This document shows, in pieces, positions 7,027 through 15,410 of a DNA stretch of 64,000 bases. This DNA is from Novosphingobium fuchskuhlense (GTDB lineage: Bacteria > Pseudomonadota > Alphaproteobacteria > Sphingomonadales > Sphingomonadaceae), in assembly GCF_001519075.1 (NCBI RefSeq), contig NZ_KQ954244.1, positions 575,934 to 639,933 of the forward strand. The letters run 5' to 3'. The notes beneath the pieces were generated by a model that had not been told where the DNA came from, did not search any database, and worked only from the letters and a program-made list of their open reading frames with translations. The position numbers and the translations under genes were made by a program. Position 1 is the first letter of the stretch. Each line of letters begins with the position of its first letter.

Positions 7027-9603
7027 GTGAGCGAAATCTATCAGGTTGCAGTCATCGGATCGGGCCCGGCGGGAATGAGCGCGGCGAGCCGGGCGGCAGA
7101 ACTGAAGCTCGCCCACGTGCTGCTCGAGAAGACCGACCACCTCTCCGACACGATCTACAAGTACCAGAAGGGCAAGCACGTGATGGCAACGCCGTCACAG
7201 CTGGTCCTTCGATCTGATCAGGAGTTCGACGCAGGCAAGAAGGAAGACATCCTCGGCCGCTGGAACCGCCGCACGGCCGACCTCGGCGTCAACGTCAAGT
7301 ACAACGCCGAGGTGAAGTCTATCAAAGGCACCGGCCCGGCGATTGAAGGTTCGATCCAGAAGATCGTCACCCGCGCGCGCGACGGATCGACCACCTCAAC
7401 CGAACTCCAGCGCCATGCCCCGCCATATGCGATCACGCTGACCAGCGGCGAGGTCATCATGGCCGAGACGGTCGTGCTCGCCATCGGCACGCAGGGCAAC
7501 CCGAACCTGATGCGCTGCCCGGGTGCGGACCTGCCGCACGTGACGTACCAGCTCGACGATCCCTATGCGGTGCTCGATGAGCATATCGTGGTGGTGGGCA
7601 CCGGCGACGCTGGGATCGAGAACGCCCGCGGTCTTGCCGAGGATCCGGCACAGGGCAACGTCGTCACCGTGCTCAATCGCTCGCCCAAATCGGCAAACGT
7701 GCGTGAGAGCTTCGCCACCGCCAAGGAGCCCAACGCCAAGGCGCTGGTGGAAGACGACGCGGCCGGCAAGCTGACAATCCGCTACGAGACCGAGACCAAG
7801 GCGATCGAGCCTGGCTGGATCACGCTCAATACCCGCGACGGCGAGGAACGCATCCGCTGCGACCGCATCATCGCGCGCATCGGTTCGGCCCCGCCGCGCG
7901 GCTTCGTCGAAAGCTGCGGGATCGAGTTTGCGTCAGGCGACCGGCTCGCGTTCCCGACGCTGTCGCCGCAGTTCGAATCGACCGCGCCAGGCATTTTCGT
8001 GATCGGTGCACTGGCGGGCTATCCGCTGATCAAGCACTGCATGAACCAGGGCTACGACGTCATCGAGTTCATCAACGGCAACACCGCGCTGAAGCCCGCA
8101 GACGAGCCGCTGCTGGAAGCCAAGTTCGCCGGTCTGCCGGGGCGGCGCAGCGTGGCGGAATGGCTCGAATTGCTGCGCACCCATATCGCGATCCTGAATG
8201 GCATGACGACGCTGCAGCTGCGCGAGTTCATGCTCGATTCCGATGCGCGCTTCTACAAGGCGGGGGAGACGATCTTCGAGAAGAACGATCCGGGCTCCTC
8301 GCTGTTCGCGATTGCCGATGGCTCGGTCGCTGTGCGGATCGACGCCAACGATCCGAGCAAGGTGGTCACCATCCCCAGAGGCTCGATCTTCGGCGAAGTG
8401 GGCCTGATCTCCGGACGGCGGCGCGGTGCCACCGTTGTGGCGGGCAGTGACTGCATTTGTGTTGAGATCAGCCGCAATGCCGCGCTCAAGCTGCAGAGCC
8501 AGGTGCCGAGCGCACGCCGCGCGATCGAGCGCATCGGAATCGAGCGGCAATTGCTGCAGATGTTCGGATCGGGCCTCACCCCCGAGGATGTGCGCGAAGT
8601 GGTCGACACCGCAAAGATCATGCCCGTCCGTGCGGGAGAGGCGATCATCACCGAAGGCGCGGACGACAAGGACATCTATGTCATCCGCGTCGGCTCGATG
8701 ATTGTCGAGAAAGTCGTCGGTGGGAAGCCGGTGTTCCTTTCTTACCTCCCGGCCGGTTCCTATGTCGGCGAGATGGCGCTGATCGACGGCGGCCAGCGTA
8801 CAGCGACCGTGCGCGCGGCGATCAAATCCGAAGTCATCAAGATTGATGGCGAGGCGTTTGCACGTGTGCTGGAGGCCAAGCCCGCGCTGCTTGCCCGCGC
8901 GCGCAAGGACATGGAAGCGCGCCGCGCCACCAACGCCTTCGTCGAATCGAAGAAGGACGGCTTCTCCGGCGTCGTCGATCTCTATTCCGAGCAGGCCAAG
9001 TTCCTTGTCAGCCAGGGGCTCGGCGAGGCGACCGACGTGCTGCTGATCGACGAGCGGCTTTGCGTGGGCTGCGACAATTGCGAGAAAGCCTGCGCCGACA
9101 GCCATGATGGCCTCTCCCGGCTAGACCGCGAGGCGGGAAAGAGCTTTGCGCACCTCCACGTGCCGACCTCGTGCCGCCACTGCGAACATCCACATTGCAT
9201 GGCCGATTGCCCGCCTAACGCGATCCACCGCGGACCGGATGGCGAGGTCTTCATCAACGACACCTGCATCGGCTGCGGCAATTGCCAGCGCAACTGCCCC
9301 TATGGCGTGATCCGCATGGACAAGGTGCCGCCCAGGAAGCCCTCGCTGCTCTCATGGCTGCTGTTCGGCAGCGGGCCGGGGCCGGGCGAGCCGCCCAGCA
9401 AGTGGTCCAAGAAGAACACCAGGTACACCGGCGACCCTGCCATCGACGAGGCGCTGGACCGCAAAAAGGCAATCAAGTGCGACATGTGCGCGGGGATCGA
9501 GGGCGGCCCCAGCTGCGTGCGGGCCTGCCCGACGGGCGCTGCCATCCGCGTCTCGCCCGACGAGTTCCTGACCGTCGCGCGGCTCGAAAACGAGGGGGCT
9601 TGA
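7027..9603 (+). CDS. Fusion: FAD/NAD(P) oxidoreductase, two cyclic-nucleotide domains, four 4Fe-4S clusters
   Basis: 858-residue cytoplasmic fusion. Residues 1-355 form a thioredoxin-reductase-like flavoprotein with FAD loop GSGPAG (11-16) and NAD(P) loop GTGDAG (191-196), but no redox CxxC. Residues about 392-505 and 515-630 are cNMP-binding domains; both keep the phosphate-binding cassette (FGEVGL...RRGATV at 455-470; GEMALIDGGQRTATV at 581-595). Residues 679-834 hold 16 Cys in four groups (679/682/685/689, 716/719/724/728, 747/750/753/757, 818/821/830/834), the DmsB/NrfC-type four-[4Fe-4S] arrangement. GTG start at 7027 was chosen because the FAD fold begins immediately after it, with GGGGG upstream. 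The membrane protein follows 3 bases after the stop. Predicted job: nucleotide-gated electron entry from NAD(P)H into a membrane conduit. Domains are clear; substrate and direction of flow are inferred. Confidence 0.88.
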   Translation: MSEIYQVAVIGSGPAGMSAASRAAELKLAHVLLEKTDHLSDTIYKYQKGKHVMATPSQLVLRSDQEFDAGKKEDILGRWNRRTADLGVNVKYNAEVKSIKGTGPAIEGSIQKIVTRARDGSTTSTELQRHAPPYAITLTSGEVIMAETVVLAIGTQGNPNLMRCPGADLPHVTYQLDDPYAVLDEHIVVVGTGDAGIENARGLAEDPAQGNVVTVLNRSPKSANVRESFATAKEPNAKALVEDDAAGKLTIRYETETKAIEPGWITLNTRDGEERIRCDRIIARIGSAPPRGFVESCGIEFASGDRLAFPTLSPQFESTAPGIFVIGALAGYPLIKHCMNQGYDVIEFINGNTALKPADEPLLEAKFAGLPGRRSVAEWLELLRTHIAILNGMTTLQLREFMLDSDARFYKAGETIFEKNDPGSSLFAIADGSVAVRIDANDPSKVVTIPRGSIFGEVGLISGRRRGATVVAGSDCICVEISRNAALKLQSQVPSARRAIERIGIERQLLQMFGSGLTPEDVREVVDTAKIMPVRAGEAIITEGADDKDIYVIRVGSMIVEKVVGGKPVFLSYLPAGSYVGEMALIDGGQRTATVRAAIKSEVIKIDGEAFARVLEAKPALLARARKDMEARRATNAFVESKKDGFSGVVDLYSEQAKFLVSQGLGEATDVLLIDERLCVGCDNCEKACADSHDGLSRLDREAGKSFAHLHVPTSCRHCEHPHCMADCPPNAIHRGPDGEVFINDTCIGCGNCQRNCPYGVIRMDKVPPRKPSLLSWLLFGSGPGPGEPPSKWSKKNTRYTGDPAIDEALDRKKAIKCDMCAGIEGGPSCVRACPTGAAIRVSPDEFLTVARLENEGA

Positions 9604-9606
9604 GCC

Positions 9607-10512
9607 ATGGCGACAACCCCTGCTCCAGCACCCCGCCGCCGCACCGGCGCGACCCGCGAACGGCAGAGCACGCATGAGGGCTTTCTCGTCCACAAGAACG
9701 GCAAGTGGATCAAGATTTCCGCCGCCCTCGCCGCCGCGCTGATCCTGCTCTACATGGTCGTGCCCTTGCCCCCGCACCACTTCGGCTCGAGCTGGCTGGG
9801 CTATACCCTCGGCACAGTCGGCGCATTGCTGATCCTGTGGCTGACGGCTCTGGGCATGCGCAAGCGCGCGATCACGCCGGGGCGCTGGTCGCTGAAGGCG
9901 TGGACTTCGGCTCACGTCTGGCTCGGCGTGCTGCTGATCGTGATCGGCACACTGCATTCAGGCTTTGCATTCGGCTGGAACGTGCACACGCTGGCCTGGG
10001 CACTGATGATGATCGTGATCATCTCGGGCATCTTCGGGGTGACCGCCTATGCCACGCTGCCCCGCGCGCTTTCGGCAAACCGCTATGACGCGGAAGGCGC
10101 GATCACCGAGAAGCAGATGGTCGAGGCGCTGCGCTCGCTCGACCGGCAGCTCCACGATGCGGCGCAGCCGCTCGACCCGGAATGCGCCATGCTGGTGGGC
10201 CGCAGCCTCGAACAGGACCCTTTCACCGGCTCGATCATGAACCGCCTCACCGGGCGCTACCCCCGCGATGCGACGCGCGAGGCAGCGGGGGAACTGCGGC
10301 GCCTGCGCGCCCACCGGCCGCGTATCGCCGATGATCCGCTGGACAAGGTGGACGCGCAGCTCACCCGCAAGGAAGCCATGCTGGCGCGGCTGAGGCGCCA
10401 TCTCAGGATCAAGGGCTGGCTGCAGGCCTGGCTCTACGTCCACGTCCCCATGACTTTTGCGCTGATCGCCGCGCTCTCGGCGCATATCGTCAGCGTGTTC
10501 TTCTACTGGTGA
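9607..10512 (+). CDS. Five-helix membrane protein with diheme cytochrome b pattern
   Basis: 301 residues with predicted helices at about 37-54, 63-84, 100-121, 128-149 and 274-300. A soluble charged loop (about 150-270) separates helices 4 and 5. Two helices carry matching histidine pairs, His103/His117 and His279/His293, each with 13 residues between. His-x13-His on two helices is the classical way a four-helix cytochrome b binds two stacked b haems across the membrane. No named family is recognised, and it lacks the NrfD/PsrC look usually seen beside four-cluster Fe-S proteins. Translation starts 3 bases after the Fe-S fusion stop, and its GTGA end overlaps the next gene, so the three are almost certainly coupled. 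Predicted role: carry electrons between the cytoplasmic Fe-S protein and the periplasmic decahaem protein. Confidence 0.75.
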   Translation: MATTPAPAPRRRTGATRERQSTHEGFLVHKNGKWIKISAALAAALILLYMVVPLPPHHFGSSWLGYTLGTVGALLILWLTALGMRKRAITPGRWSLKAWTSAHVWLGVLLIVIGTLHSGFAFGWNVHTLAWALMMIVIISGIFGVTAYATLPRALSANRYDAEGAITEKQMVEALRSLDRQLHDAAQPLDPECAMLVGRSLEQDPFTGSIMNRLTGRYPRDATREAAGELRRLRAHRPRIADDPLDKVDAQLTRKEAMLARLRRHLRIKGWLQAWLYVHVPMTFALIAALSAHIVSVFFYW

Positions 10513-12416
10513 GCGCCATCATGAGCTTTGTCGTCCGCCAGATCGCGCTCAAATCCAGCGGGGAGCAAATCGTCCGCCGCTCGGTGGTCGAGAGCGACGT
10601 CCTCGTCATCGGCCGTGACGGGTCCTCGGGCATCCACCTGCCCGACCTCGCCGTCGATCCTCGCCATGCCCGCATCCGCGCGATCGATGCCGCTACACTG
10701 CTGATTGAATCGATCGGCGAGCAGCCTTTCACGGTCAACGGCCGCTCGGCCACCTCGAGCGAACTCGACATCGCGACCGGCGCCGAACTCGCTTTCGGCG
10801 GCCACCGCATCACCCTCGCGCGCGAAGCGGAAAGCGGTCTCCCGGCCTTCACCGTGCGCCGGGTCGAGGCCGTGTCGGAAAGCGCCGAGGCCATCGACAT
10901 CGGCAGCGCCTACACGCTGCAGAAGCTGCTGCCGGGCAAACGCCTTTCGGCCTGGGGCTTTGCCGCGCTGATGCTGCTGGCGTTCCTGGCGGTGCCGATC
11001 TGGTCGTGGGCAACCTACCAGCCGCTCGCGCTGCACAAGGAGGCGCGGCGGCCGGCGGGCCTCCATGGCGACCTTGCCTGGTCGTCGGGCAATCTGAGCC
11101 TGGCGCACAAGAACCTTGGCGGCGATTGCCAGGCCTGCCATGTTCAGCCCTTCGTGGCGGTGCGCGACAATGCCTGCATGACCTGCCACAAGGAGGATGC
11201 GCACCAGCATATTGCCGACGGCGCGCGGCTGCTAAAGGCGCGCGGGGAGCCAGCGGGGTTCGCAGGTTTCCAGCGCGCGGTGGCAAATGCCTTCAACAAA
11301 CCCGCCGGCAGGTGTGTCGATTGTCACACCGAGCACGAGGGCGCGGGTGCTATGCCTGCGACTCGGCAGCAGTTCTGCACCACCTGCCACGATGGATTGA
11401 AGACGCGCTTGACCGACACGAAGATCGCCGATGCCGCCGATTTCGGGACGGCCCATCCCCAGTTCCGGCCGATGCTCCTGGCCGGGATCGGCGGGGACGG
11501 AAAGCCGCTGTTCCAGCGCGCCGTCTGGCAGGATGGCATGAAGGAGAACACGGGGCTCAAGTTCACCCATGCCCAGCACCTCTCAAAGGCCAACGGCATC
11601 GCGCAGATGGTGCGCCGCCGTCCGGGCGAGTTCGCCGCCGCCGATTCGCTGAGCTGCAAGGACTGCCACCAGACCGACAGCGGCGGCGCGCGGTTCAAAC
11701 CGGTCGAGATGGAGAAGGCCTGCCAATCGTGCCACTCGCTGACCTTCGACGAGATCGGCGGCACATTCCGCACCTTGCGCCATGGCCAGCCTGAACAGGT
11801 CGTTGCCGATCTGCGCGCGGCGTTCCGGGGCGGCATGCCCCCGCGCCCTGCCAGCCTTTCGGGCCTCGCGCGGCGCATTCCGGGCGCAGCGGCACAGCAA
11901 TCGACCGCGGCAGACTTTGCCCGCGCGGTGCACTTCCGCCCCGTGCAGGCCGACGAGGCGGTGACGCAAGTCTTCAGCAAGGGCGGCATGTGCTATGATT
12001 GCCATGTGATCGGGCGCAGCGGCAGCGCGACGACGGCCGGCTTCAGCGTGCAAAAGCCTGCGCAGAACGGGCGCTACTACAACAAGGGCTGGTTCGATCA
12101 TAAGGATCACACGAAGTCCGAATGCGTGACCTGCCACGTCAAGGCGACCACATCGAACGATGCGGATGCCGTGCTGGTTCCCGGGATCGACGGTGCCGGG
12201 GGCTGCCGTTCCTGCCACGTCGGCGAAGGCGGCGCGAAGCTCGCCAGCGCGCATGTGAAGGAACCGGTCGCATCGGGCTGCGCGATGTGTCACGAGTATC
12301 ACATGGACAATGGCGCGCCCTGGAAACCGGCCGACAAGCGCAAGGGCCCTGCGCTGCTCACCGCAGCCTGGGGCACCGGTCGAGATTGGCCACGCCACCC
12401 GTCGGCACCGCGCTGA
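10509..12416 (+). CDS. FHA domain - membrane helix - decahaem cytochrome c
   Basis: 635 residues. Residues 10-105 resemble a forkhead-associated phosphothreonine-binding domain (VIGRDGSSGIHLPD, His53, NG at 77-78; the usual Ser of SxxH is replaced). One membrane helix follows at 148-170, with no cleavable signal, so FHA faces the cytoplasm and the rest the periplasm. The remainder has ten CxxCH haem c sites: CQACH, CMTCH, CVDCH, CTTCH, CKDCH, CQSCH, CYDCH, CVTCH, CRSCH, CAMCH, plus spare His residues as distal ligands. It resembles cytochrome c3/c7-type multihaem proteins only in haem density. GTG at 10509 overlaps the upstream stop (GTGA); ATG at 10521 is an alternative start four codons later. 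Predicted periplasmic electron exit or entry of the operon. Confidence 0.85.
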   Translation: MSAIMSFVVRQIALKSSGEQIVRRSVVESDVLVIGRDGSSGIHLPDLAVDPRHARIRAIDAATLLIESIGEQPFTVNGRSATSSELDIATGAELAFGGHRITLAREAESGLPAFTVRRVEAVSESAEAIDIGSAYTLQKLLPGKRLSAWGFAALMLLAFLAVPIWSWATYQPLALHKEARRPAGLHGDLAWSSGNLSLAHKNLGGDCQACHVQPFVAVRDNACMTCHKEDAHQHIADGARLLKARGEPAGFAGFQRAVANAFNKPAGRCVDCHTEHEGAGAMPATRQQFCTTCHDGLKTRLTDTKIADAADFGTAHPQFRPMLLAGIGGDGKPLFQRAVWQDGMKENTGLKFTHAQHLSKANGIAQMVRRRPGEFAAADSLSCKDCHQTDSGGARFKPVEMEKACQSCHSLTFDEIGGTFRTLRHGQPEQVVADLRAAFRGGMPPRPASLSGLARRIPGAAAQQSTAADFARAVHFRPVQADEAVTQVFSKGGMCYDCHVIGRSGSATTAGFSVQKPAQNGRYYNKGWFDHKDHTKSECVTCHVKATTSNDADAVLVPGIDGAGGCRSCHVGEGGAKLASAHVKEPVASGCAMCHEYHMDNGAPWKPADKRKGPALLTAAWGTGRDWPRHPSAPR

Positions 12417-12441
12417 CGCAGGAAGGCTCGGGAACCGCCGG

Positions 12442-13305
12442 ATGCTGATCGCGCAGATCACCGATATCCATCTGGGCTTCGAGCCCGACAGCCCCGGCGA
12501 ATTCAACCGCCAGCGGCTCGACCGGGTGGTGGCGGAACTGGCGAGCATGGTTCCGCAGCCGGACATGCTGCTGGCTACGGGCGACCTCATCGACCGGGGT
12601 GATCGCGCCAGCTACGAACGGCTGGACGAAGCGCTCTCGGGCCTCCCCTTTCCGGTCTACTATGCGCTCGGCAATCACGACGAGCGCGCCAATTTCGCCG
12701 GCGTTTTTCCGAAGGCCGAATTCAATGGCGGCTTCCTGCAATATGCGATCGAAACCCCGGCGATGCGCATCCTCGTGCTCGATACGCTGGAAGAAGGTCG
12801 CCACGGCGGCGCCTTCTGCGAAGAACGGGCGGCGTGGCTCACCGCGCAGCTCGATGCACAGCCCGCGCGCAAGACGCTGATCGTCCAGCATCATCCGCCG
12901 ATCGAGGTGGGCATCGCATGGATGAATACCGATCCCGCCGAGCCATGGGTCGCGCGTCTTGCAGGCTGCCTGCGCGGGCGGAACAACGTGATCGGCCTTG
13001 TCTGCGGCCACATCCACCGCGCGGTGACAGCACATTGGGAAGACCTTGTCGTCGCCACCTGCCCTTCGACCGCCCCGCAGATCGCGCTCGATTTGCGGCC
13101 CATCGATCCGGCCCATCCCGACCAGCGCCCGCTGATCGTCGCCGATCCCCCCGCCTATGCCCTGCACTGGTGGAACGGCCGCGAACTCGTCACGCACTGG
13201 CAGACCGCAGAGGAGCACAGCGTGCTCGCGCGCTACGACGCTGGCCTGCAGGACATGATCCAGCACATGCTGGCAGAGCGGCCGGGCGCCACCGGCGAAC
13301 GGTGA
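12442..13305 (+). CDS. CpdA-like metallophosphoesterase (possible cyclic nucleotide phosphodiesterase)
   Basis: 287-residue cytoplasmic calcineurin-like phosphoesterase. The metal-binding motifs are all present: TDIHLG (Asp8, His10), ATGDLIDRGD (Asp48), GNHDE (Asn78, His79), VQHHPP, and CGHIHR near residue 190. Motif spacing and length fit the class III phosphodiesterase family that includes CpdA, which hydrolyses 3',5'-cAMP. The start at MLIAQITDIHL places the first motif at the usual position. It is 25 bp downstream of the decahaem gene on the same strand, hence in an operon with a protein carrying two cyclic-nucleotide domains. That makes signal removal a reasonable proposal, though many family members hydrolyse other phosphodiesters. 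Confidence 0.8.
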   Translation: MLIAQITDIHLGFEPDSPGEFNRQRLDRVVAELASMVPQPDMLLATGDLIDRGDRASYERLDEALSGLPFPVYYALGNHDERANFAGVFPKAEFNGGFLQYAIETPAMRILVLDTLEEGRHGGAFCEERAAWLTAQLDAQPARKTLIVQHHPPIEVGIAWMNTDPAEPWVARLAGCLRGRNNVIGLVCGHIHRAVTAHWEDLVVATCPSTAPQIALDLRPIDPAHPDQRPLIVADPPAYALHWWNGRELVTHWQTAEEHSVLARYDAGLQDMIQHMLAERPGATGER

Positions 13306-13323
13306 CGGCCCGGGCCGGCGCGG

Positions 13324-15348
13324 TCAGTCCGCCTGCTTGACCGCGGGCGGTGCGGCGAACGGCTTGATCCCCAGCTTGGTGTAGATCTCCGCCGGATAGT
13401 AGAAGGTGCCGTCCTTCACCACCATCGCGATGGACTTGATCGCCTTGAGGTTCTGGACCGGATCGCCGGGCACGAGGAAGAAGTCGGCCAGCTTACCCCG
13501 CTCAACCGAGCCGAGTTGCTGATCCTGATGCAGATAGGCGGCCATTTCCAGCGTCGCGCGCGAGAGCACCTGCGCCGGAGTCAGCCCCAGCCTGGTAAAG
13601 AGTTCCAGTTCGCGGTGATAGGTGAAGGCACCGCCGAGATCGGTGCCGGGTATCAGGAGGATACCCTTGCGGTTCATCTCGGTCAGCGTTTCGAGCACCT
13701 TGGCATAGGCGGCGACATATTCTGCGCGCTGCTGCGGGGTGTCGGTGCCGAACAAGGCCTGCTTGAGCTGCCGCTGCTCGGCCGGCGGCATGTGATCGAT
13801 ATAATCGCGCGCGCCCGGATTGGGTTCACCGTCGAGCGCGGTCAGGCCCAGTTCGTGGATGCCGATCGTGGGTTCGTGCGCAACGTGGCGCGCCACCATC
13901 GCATCAAGTGTCGCCTGCACTTGCGGCGACGTCACCTCGATCGAGGGGAAGCGACGCATCGCGGTGAAGCGGAACAGCGTGCGGGTATCTTCGCCGGGTT
14001 TCAGCACCCAGCCCAGCATCAGCTGGTTGACATGGGTGAGTTCGTCGAAGCCGGCCGCGATCATCGCATCGGCATTGGAGAACGCCGGAATGTGCCCTGC
14101 CACGCGCATGCCCAGGCGGTGCGCCTCGGCCGTGATGGCCGGGGCCCATTCAGGCTTCATCGAGTTGTAGAGCTTGACCTGCCAGAATCCGCGCGCCGCA
14201 TACTTGCGCACCGCGGCCAGCGCCGCATCCTGAGTGGCGACGACAGTGCCGTTGCGCGCCGAATAGGGGCTCTCACCCTCGATGAAACCGGAGCGTACGA
14301 TGCGCGGCCCCGCTAGTTCGCCCGCCTCGATCCGCGCATTCAGCTGATCGAGGACGTCGTCGCGGTTGCCCATGTCGCGCACCGTCGTGATGCCCGCGAG
14401 CACGTTGAGCAGCGCGTCCTGCTGCGCGAGGTGCGCATGCATTTCGAACATGCCAGGCACGAGCGTACCGCCGGCGCCGTCGATAGTGGTCTCGCCCGGA
14501 ACAGCGGGGCTGCCTGCGGGGACCACTTCGCTGATGCGCTTGCCGAAGACGACGACATCGCGCGGCTCGGTGAGCGCCTTGGCGGCCGGATCGAACAGCC
14601 GGACATTGCGGATGCGCACGGGTCCGGCATAGTGCTTCGCGTAATCCTTCTGCAGCGCGGTGAAGCGCTCCGCGCCCAGCCGCTCTGCCTCTACGCGCAA
14701 GGGCTCTACCGCAGTCGCCTCGTAGCCCTTGCGGACCAGCACCTGATCGGCAGCAGATACGGCAAACAGGTCGCCGGAGGCATCGAGCGCGATGTAGGCG
14801 GGATCAAGCGCAAGCCCACTCAGTTCATAAGTCGTCACGTCCAGACGGCCATCGGGTCCGTCGAACACGTGACGGCCCTTCTCGGTCAGCTTCGCAATGC
14901 CGGACGGCGCCACAGCCATCGCCATGCAGGGCGCCGAGCGAAGGGCCTTGGCCATGAGCGCGATGTCGCTCACCGAGCCGTTCTGTGTTGCATAGTAGCG
15001 CGGGGCATCTGCCCCCTTGATCAGGCCGGGCCCTGCCAGATCCTTCCATTTCGCGCCCGCAGCCGTGCGCGAGAAGCTCTCGTTGACCGGGTTGCCGAAG
15101 GTGGTGCGGCCCGTGATCGTCCAGGTCATCGGCGTACCATCCGCCGCGAGTACGATCTTCTCCTTGATCGTCGGCCCGCGCCCGTTCTGCTTGATATCAA
15201 AGTCGACCGTGATCGTGCGTCCGTCCTGATCGGCGATATAGTGTCCGATGTCAGCCTTGTCCGAGATCATGCGGTATTCGATCGGACGCGCAGCGAGCGG
15301 CGAGGCGGCGCAGCACAGCAAGGCCGCAAGCATCAGTCGGGATTTCAT
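13324..15348 (-). CDS. Secreted amidohydrolase-family protein
   Basis: 674 residues. A signal peptide (MKSRLMLAALLCCAASPLAA) marks it as exported. About 240 residues of unassigned sequence precede an imidazolonepropionase-like amidohydrolase domain that starts near VRIRNVRLFDPAAKAL. The metal site is visible: EMHAHLAQ (HxH), VAGHIPAF, THVNQ, and the late Asp in GTDLGGAF. These enzymes hydrolyse amide or ester bonds in cyclic or peptide substrates; the substrate is not predictable. The long N-terminal extension is larger than in typical members (400-450 residues) and its role is unknown. ATG at 15348 was chosen for the clean signal sequence. It converges on the metallophosphoesterase with an 18-bp gap. 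rpoN lies upstream on the same strand. Confidence 0.82.
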   Translation of the reverse strand: MKSRLMLAALLCCAASPLAARPIEYRMISDKADIGHYIADQDGRTITVDFDIKQNGRGPTIKEKIVLAADGTPMTWTITGRTTFGNPVNESFSRTAAGAKWKDLAGPGLIKGADAPRYYATQNGSVSDIALMAKALRSAPCMAMAVAPSGIAKLTEKGRHVFDGPDGRLDVTTYELSGLALDPAYIALDASGDLFAVSAADQVLVRKGYEATAVEPLRVEAERLGAERFTALQKDYAKHYAGPVRIRNVRLFDPAAKALTEPRDVVVFGKRISEVVPAGSPAVPGETTIDGAGGTLVPGMFEMHAHLAQQDALLNVLAGITTVRDMGNRDDVLDQLNARIEAGELAGPRIVRSGFIEGESPYSARNGTVVATQDAALAAVRKYAARGFWQVKLYNSMKPEWAPAITAEAHRLGMRVAGHIPAFSNADAMIAAGFDELTHVNQLMLGWVLKPGEDTRTLFRFTAMRRFPSIEVTSPQVQATLDAMVARHVAHEPTIGIHELGLTALDGEPNPGARDYIDHMPPAEQRQLKQALFGTDTPQQRAEYVAAYAKVLETLTEMNRKGILLIPGTDLGGAFTYHRELELFTRLGLTPAQVLSRATLEMAAYLHQDQQLGSVERGKLADFFLVPGDPVQNLKAIKSIAMVVKDGTFYYPAEIYTKLGIKPFAAPPAVKQAD

Positions 15349-15410
15349 CGCATCTGTCTCCGATCCTAATTGGCCCGGGCCAGCAGCGCCTGCCCGGTGC
15401 ATTTCCCTTG

